A DNA stretch of 64,000 nt, from contig NC_134758.1 in NCBI RefSeq assembly GCF_050436995.1, positions 5,642,001-5,706,000 on the forward strand, read 5' to 3'. Source of the stretch: Anticarsia gemmatalis (taxonomy: Eukaryota > Arthropoda > Insecta > Lepidoptera > Erebidae). Below are positions 58,601-64,000 of the stretch, piece after piece. Each line of letters begins with the position of its first letter. Within the stretch, counting starts at the first letter, position 1. Made by a program: the position numbers and the translations under genes. Below the pieces are notes generated by a model that saw nothing but the letters and a program-made list of their open reading frames with translations, did not search any database and was not told the DNA's origin.

Positions 58601-61600
58601 GTGCTATTTCCTTTTTATTTTCCTTGATGTATAATCAATGTGTTAACGGATGGCCGCCAACTGAGGGCTTCGAGAGTAGATTTGCTACACAAAAGATTCT
58701 GATATTGAGTTTGAAAGTAGTTTCTCTTTTCGTTCTTTTATGTTAATGGCACTTTCGGTGGCGCTCGGTAATGGTTTGTGCGAATAAATGTCGTACTTTA
58801 GTCCCGGACACATGGGACGCTTTACACATTGCCGTTGTTTATGATGCACGTGCTCATTTTAATGTTTCATAATTTCATAAATAACAACAGTTTTAGACTG
58901 CTTACATAAACAGATACTGTTAGAGGATTCGCCATGTTTCAAACAAAGGAAAAACGTGTCTCTTATAGCAGACTAAAGTCGTGAAGTCACATCGTTTTAT
59001 ATTTAAAGAAAAACGTATATTATTGACCTCCATACGAAGGTAGAGCCATAAAACTTATTCGTTAAAACCTAATAAATTTAACACGACTAAAGTACGTATC
59101 AAATTTCATATTTTTAATACGTCCAATCCTAAGTTACGCTGGCAGCCCAGAAACGCGTATGGTCACAAAACAAATTTCATTAAGTTAAACGATACCAGTC
59201 AAATTATAATCTAAAATGTACGATAAAATACTTAGCAGATTGCACCACATGTGGTCAACCTGTCTCATAACCACGGCACATGCCATGCTTACCTTCCACA
59301 ATTATTACTGCGTAAACATAAAAAACACTTTAAAGAATTCTGTTTAACACCACTTGAAAAAGGACCCAAAGATTATTTTAATAAAGTTGATAATTGAGTG
59401 TCGTAGAGTTGCTTGGTTCCGACCATCTGTTCCGGATGATAGCTATCAAAAAATTAACAATTTGTTTAATGTAAATGAAGCGAGGTCAAGCCGTCGATAA
59501 ATTATTAGTACGCACACCGATTCCTTTAGACTTTTATGCTCACCGAATGTCATCTTTCCTGTGCTCGGTGTTTGCTTATCGGTACAATCGAGGGACGAAT
59601 TTTAATAGCGTTTTTATTTGTCATCAAATCAAACAGCTGCTCCGTTAAACAAAAGTAACACTGCGACAAATAAACATAAAAACTAAGACACATATGGTTA
59701 TTAATTAATTGGTGTTACAAAAATAAAGTATAAATATTTCATGTCTTTTCTATTAAGTATTATTGTTAATTTAGGTCAATTTTAAAGATTTGATCCTTCA
59801 ACTCGATTTATGTTCAATCTTGTAGATAAATAAATTGTTATGTTTGTATAAAGGGTAAGAAGAATAATTCAACTTAAGGTAAAAAAATACAGTAGTCGCA
59901 AATTGCGGCTGAAAACTGATTTGAACGAAAAACGTAATTAATTAAACTTACTAATCGAGAATGTTAGAGTTTTAATTGTTAAAAATCAATTCATTTAGGT
60001 GGTTCAATATTATTAGCGCAATAAAAATTTTCCTCGGAATTACAATACATTTTTTAAACATTGTTCAGGCAAGGCACGAATTATACGCCATATTTAAGTA
60101 CGAAACTCCAACACAAACACTCATTGGCTAAACTCGTTTACACAGGCTGTAAAAAATACTTAATTTTCAAATTTATTACACCAAGTTTGTTAGTAAAATT
60201 TGTGGATTGCGTTCGTGATCACTCTTCATTTAGGTTTCATTAACAAAATGATATATTACGGCAACATCGAGCTCCGAATAGACAATCGCATGTTGACAAG
60301 TAATTATCAAAACCGTTTTCTTCCAAACTTTTTTTACAGTTTCGTGACTGCTTAAGTAATAAATCTTTGCCTAATGAGATATTTATGCGAGCGGAGTCTT
60401 CCTGTCAACTATTAATCCTTCGCTTGTAATAAAAAACTGTGCACTTTCATCAATATCGGTTCGGTTAGACTGCCGAGTAGATGACAAATCGTTTTAATAA
60501 AGTATCTGACTTTTATTTCTGTAAGTAACAAAAGGCCGCGACTGTACTTCGACAAAACCATGTTTTTCAATGAATATAGTAAAAAAAAGAAGAGTAATAA
60601 ATGAGATTTTTCATACTTTAAGAGCTTGAACTAACTGTAATAAATAATGAGAAATGTGTCGTTTTTGATAATGAGCCCGTGCAATAAACAAGACAAAAAC
60701 ATAAACTTAAATTCGAAATAACTTGTTTAAGTGAAAGTTTATAACGAATTCAGGCAATATTTTGGATTAAAAACGCATAAAGTTAAGCTTTAACCTTATT
60801 AGAATTTGAGTCATTAATTACAGACATTATTCTGTTTAAAATTAAAATAGATTTTATAGAATAAATAATTGAATTTATTTGTATAATATCATAATATTTA
60901 TGAAGCAGAAGTGGCCCTTGATATTCATCGCAGTTTACATAAATGAGTTTTAAAATGCTTTAGAACAAATTTATATGGAGTTGAAGTGATAATTATTCAT
61001 TGGCTAAATAGTAGTAATGGTTAACAAGAAGCTTTGAATGATAATTTATATGAGCATGGGGTGCATCCTATTAACATAAAACATAGGCCGGTTAATTGGC
61101 GTGTAATAGCCGTTTAGTTGACTATAACTCAGTTAGATAAACATCAGAACAGATACCTTTCATCAACATAGTTAAAAACATCACTCATTTGCATTTTGTT
61201 TAGTAGAATTGTTGGTAAAAAATGTAGGTGGTCTAGACTATCTTTTGTGCCGTAATTCGTTGTTTTTTAGAACTGTAACGAGTGTGCTAGAAAGACTTAT
61301 TAAGATGTATTACTTAATTGGTAACCGGGTTTTAAGACGAAAGATCGATTGTAAATAATTTTACTAAAAGAAATAGTAGGAAAAATTTATTCCTTTTTCA
61401 TGAAGTCGACATAATTATTTAGAAAGTTCGTAATAATACTGAATATTTATAAATCTCTGTATTTTCCAAACCAGTAGAACAAGAGATACAACTCACAAAA
61501 TTGACAATAATTTGTAACAACAATTTTGTATTTCACTCCATAATGTATCCAACTGTTCATGTGTGTCTATTTGTTATTAAATATGCAAAGCAGATCAAGA

Positions 61601-61679
61601 TTTATTGCACACCTTTCATTTTCCTAAACACTTTATTAATATGAACACATTAAGAGCAATAAACAAACAAAAATTCTAA
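58601..61679. other. Non-coding DNA, mostly AT-rich
   Basis: A moderately complex zone at 58600-59640 includes a 12-bp palindrome ACCACATGTGGT (59245-59256; E-box CACATG flanked by Runx-like ACCACA). After 59640 the sequence is strongly AT-rich with nothing recognised. Confidence 0.4.
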
Positions 61680-62010
61680 CGTATTTAATCCCCACAAACA
61701 TTTACTCACGATCCATAGATAGGCAGCGATCAAAGCCATCGGCATTCCGTACTCATTGGACCAAACTTCCTCAAATTAACATAAGCGCCGTTTAACATGA
61801 ACAAATAATAGATGTATCGATAAGCGATACTCACGTAATGTAAGCTATTCATTACTGCAATTAACACTTCCATCTATAAATTAAAAGTGCAGTGTACCGT
61901 AACAGGCACGCCTTGTATACCGCGCATGATTCTTTCATCGCGATAGAATTCGGTAGCACGATTCTTTTCGCATTTTAACGTGGTCTTCTCTTTCGATTTT
62001 TATTGAGCTT
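61680..62010. promoter_or_regulatory. Weak candidate island
   Basis: A somewhat G/C-richer block with GATCAAAGCCATCGGCATTC (TCF-like ATCAAAG) and CATCGCGATAGAATTCGG. No open frame. Confidence 0.2.
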
Positions 62011-64000
62011 CAACTAATTTATTGGTCGGTTTTTGACTATAAATTTAGTTGGATGTTTGTAATGAAATCTATTTTTTGGAAGTAATAGGCTTCATGTCAT
62101 CAATTTGTCAATTGGCGTATGGTAATTTGCTGATTGCCGGATGATAAAACGGTTTGGTTTCGTTTATTTTATTAGATTACTATATTCTGTTTATTTTGAC
62201 GTTGAAACGTATTCTGGCGATATTTGTGAATAAAAAAAGTATCTAATCGCGTCTACAACTGTGTATCTATGCAAGGTTAATTTCGTTTCTTGCCGTATAC
62301 AAATAAAATAACCTCTTTTTTTTCTAATAACCTCAAACTACAAAATGAACTACCGAAGGTAATCAATTGAATTATAACTATTTCAACAAACACAGATTTC
62401 ATTGTCACCTTTTCATAATTTTGATGGTACCTGCCTGCTTCGCAGCTTGCCTAGTAATAACATTTAATTTGAATTCTATATGTATCTTTAATTTACCACT
62501 TAAGTTCTTCAAAAAAGTAAACACTTTCACACCTGACTAACTTTCTTCCAGAATACTCTAATCCCATTAAAATTCACATAAAAAACTAAACTTATATGGT
62601 GTTGACAGGAAACCATAAAATACCGTCGCAACTTGCCACATGACATGCGCTCGCGCACGAATGCCCGTTGCCTACATATTTGTCACGGAGTATCTAATTA
62701 ATTAGCATAGTAAATATTTTGAATGCCAGAGATGTCGATAAATAATAAGCTTGGTATGAAGATAAGAGAATGAAATATTTTGTTGTATATCTAATGATTC
62801 TTCAGTGTGAATAGTTTGGATTTGAACATATGGTACCAACTTTTTGATATGATTATTTATTAAATCTGGCGTAATATTTATTCAACTCTTGAAATCATTG
62901 AACTTTAGTCAATTAACACATTCTTTTTTCAATTTTAAGTGCTTTGCATGAAAAAGAACATCATTGACCTTACGAATTCGAACAACAAACAGATAAGCAG
63001 AATATAGATAGAGTTGGTACACCACATATATTCTGCTTGTAACCCCATAAGTCATGACTAGATTAAGACGTAAGCATAATTGAAAATATATCTTTATCAT
63101 ACAACTGGCATTTGAGTAAGCTTATCTAATCATACTGACATTGTAGCCTTACTTGTTGTATCAAGCTTGTAATTTAAATCTAATTAATATCACAATAACC
63201 ATCTGCAGCAACCCTCATCAGAGATTTGGAATTACAAAATGGCCGTTATAAATCCAAAAATAAAATCCTCTTAGAACCGAACTCAGGTAATTTATGGTGG
63301 CACTGGGAATAATCACGAAGGTGTCGTATAAATCGTGGACCATTTGTAAAATAGGAATTACGATTCGCCATCCGGGCCATTGTCACCCCTCTACCTAGAG
63401 ATAAGTACTTTAGTATATGTGAGGGTATCTAATAAATGAATATTTATAACTGAATCATGGGGACATTTGCAGCCTTCAGTTTTTTGGGTATTTAATTAAA
63501 AGGTTTAATGTAAGACAATAATTATAGATGTGCGTTATTTACTCTTTAGTCGTAATCTTAATTATTAAACAAAGGAAATAATGATTGTTATAGATAAACA
63601 AGTATGATTTCATATTCTCTACGTTTCTCAATCTACCTACTCTTAATTGGTAGATTATTATATTTTTAGGTATGTTAATTTTTGTCCTAATTGTCATTAC
63701 GCATCTAGTAATGTAACGGGTATAAGATAAACATAAAAGTAAAGCTAATTAAAGTATATTATTATTCATAAAACGAGTTTATTACACTCTCCAAAAGTTT
63801 AATGAAATTGCTTTTGCATAAAAAATCTGAAAAACAGTGTACAGTAAAAATGGAGCTACCGAAGTACGGAAAAATTATGACTTCCTCTTCCTTTAAACTA
63901 TTACTTTCTGTAAATCTCGAATACTACCTTTATTAGGCAATTTGTTTTAGAGTTGAAGTAATAAAGGTAACTGAAATTACTAGAATGAAACTGTAGAATG
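62011..64000. other. AT-rich non-coding DNA with two short islands
   Basis: Small complex blocks at 62590-62700 (CATGCGCTCGCGCACGAATG) and 63280-63400 (TTCGCCATCCGGGCCATTGT, with Pho-like GCCAT and Sox-like CCATTGT strings) interrupt AT-rich DNA. No gene reaches the window end. Confidence 0.4.

Noticed and set aside
1..64000. CRISPR arrays, telomeric TTAGG arrays, viral genes, satellite arrays
   Set aside because: No regularly spaced repeats, no TTAGG runs and no viral protein signature were seen.

Overview
This window reads as intergenic or intronic DNA from a moth or butterfly (Lepidoptera). It is AT-rich throughout. No open frame longer than about 115 codons exists, no chain of exons can be joined, and no rRNA, recognisable tRNA, CRISPR array or bacterial-type operon is present. 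The lineage call rests on repeats: a 5S-rRNA-headed SINE with the tail GGTTGACCACTAACCATACG, a tRNA-like SINE of the ACACGGGACAAATATT type, a LINE 3' tail (AGCAGTGGACGATTCCCGGC followed by GATGAT repeats), and Tc1-type and MITE-type DNA transposons. All family assignments come from recognition by eye; no database search was run.

Layout. 1-10 kb is AT-rich DNA with short islands of more complex, CpG-containing sequence at about 2.2, 5.0, 7.6 and 8.3-8.9 kb; the last holds a 13-bp paired hairpin. 10-20 kb holds a CpG-rich inverted-repeat unit, a tRNA-type SINE, a MITE, a perfect 40-bp-arm palindrome beside a 51-bp tandem duplication, a polyadenylated retroposon end, a degenerate tandem repeat and a second candidate MITE. 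20-28 kb holds several islands, the 5S SINE with a 12-bp target-site duplication, a 51-bp LINE stub with a 10-bp duplication, and the strongest GC/CpG island (26.69-27.78 kb), followed by a perfect 24-bp hairpin. 28-45 kb is mostly AT-rich, with a truncated LINE (11-bp duplication), a triple homeodomain-like motif at 40.3 kb and two more copies of the first MITE family. 45.9-49 kb is a transposon patch: an unusual 1.1-kb inverted-repeat element with nine copies of an 11-bp motif, then a complete but dead Tc1-like element. 50-64 kb is AT-rich with a dense run of islands at 55-58.6 kb.

Interpretation. The spacing of islands in gene-free DNA resembles the regulatory desert, or long introns, around a developmental gene, but the gene is not in view and no island was tested for conservation. 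The most unusual object is the 45868-46979 element. Its reverse strand appears to keep the 5' end of a transposase gene (untranslated exon, GTAAGT donor, TTGCAG acceptor, start codon, broken helix-turn-helix-like N-terminus), and its motif recurs at both tips and inside in both orientations. I see no new host defence or metabolic system here.
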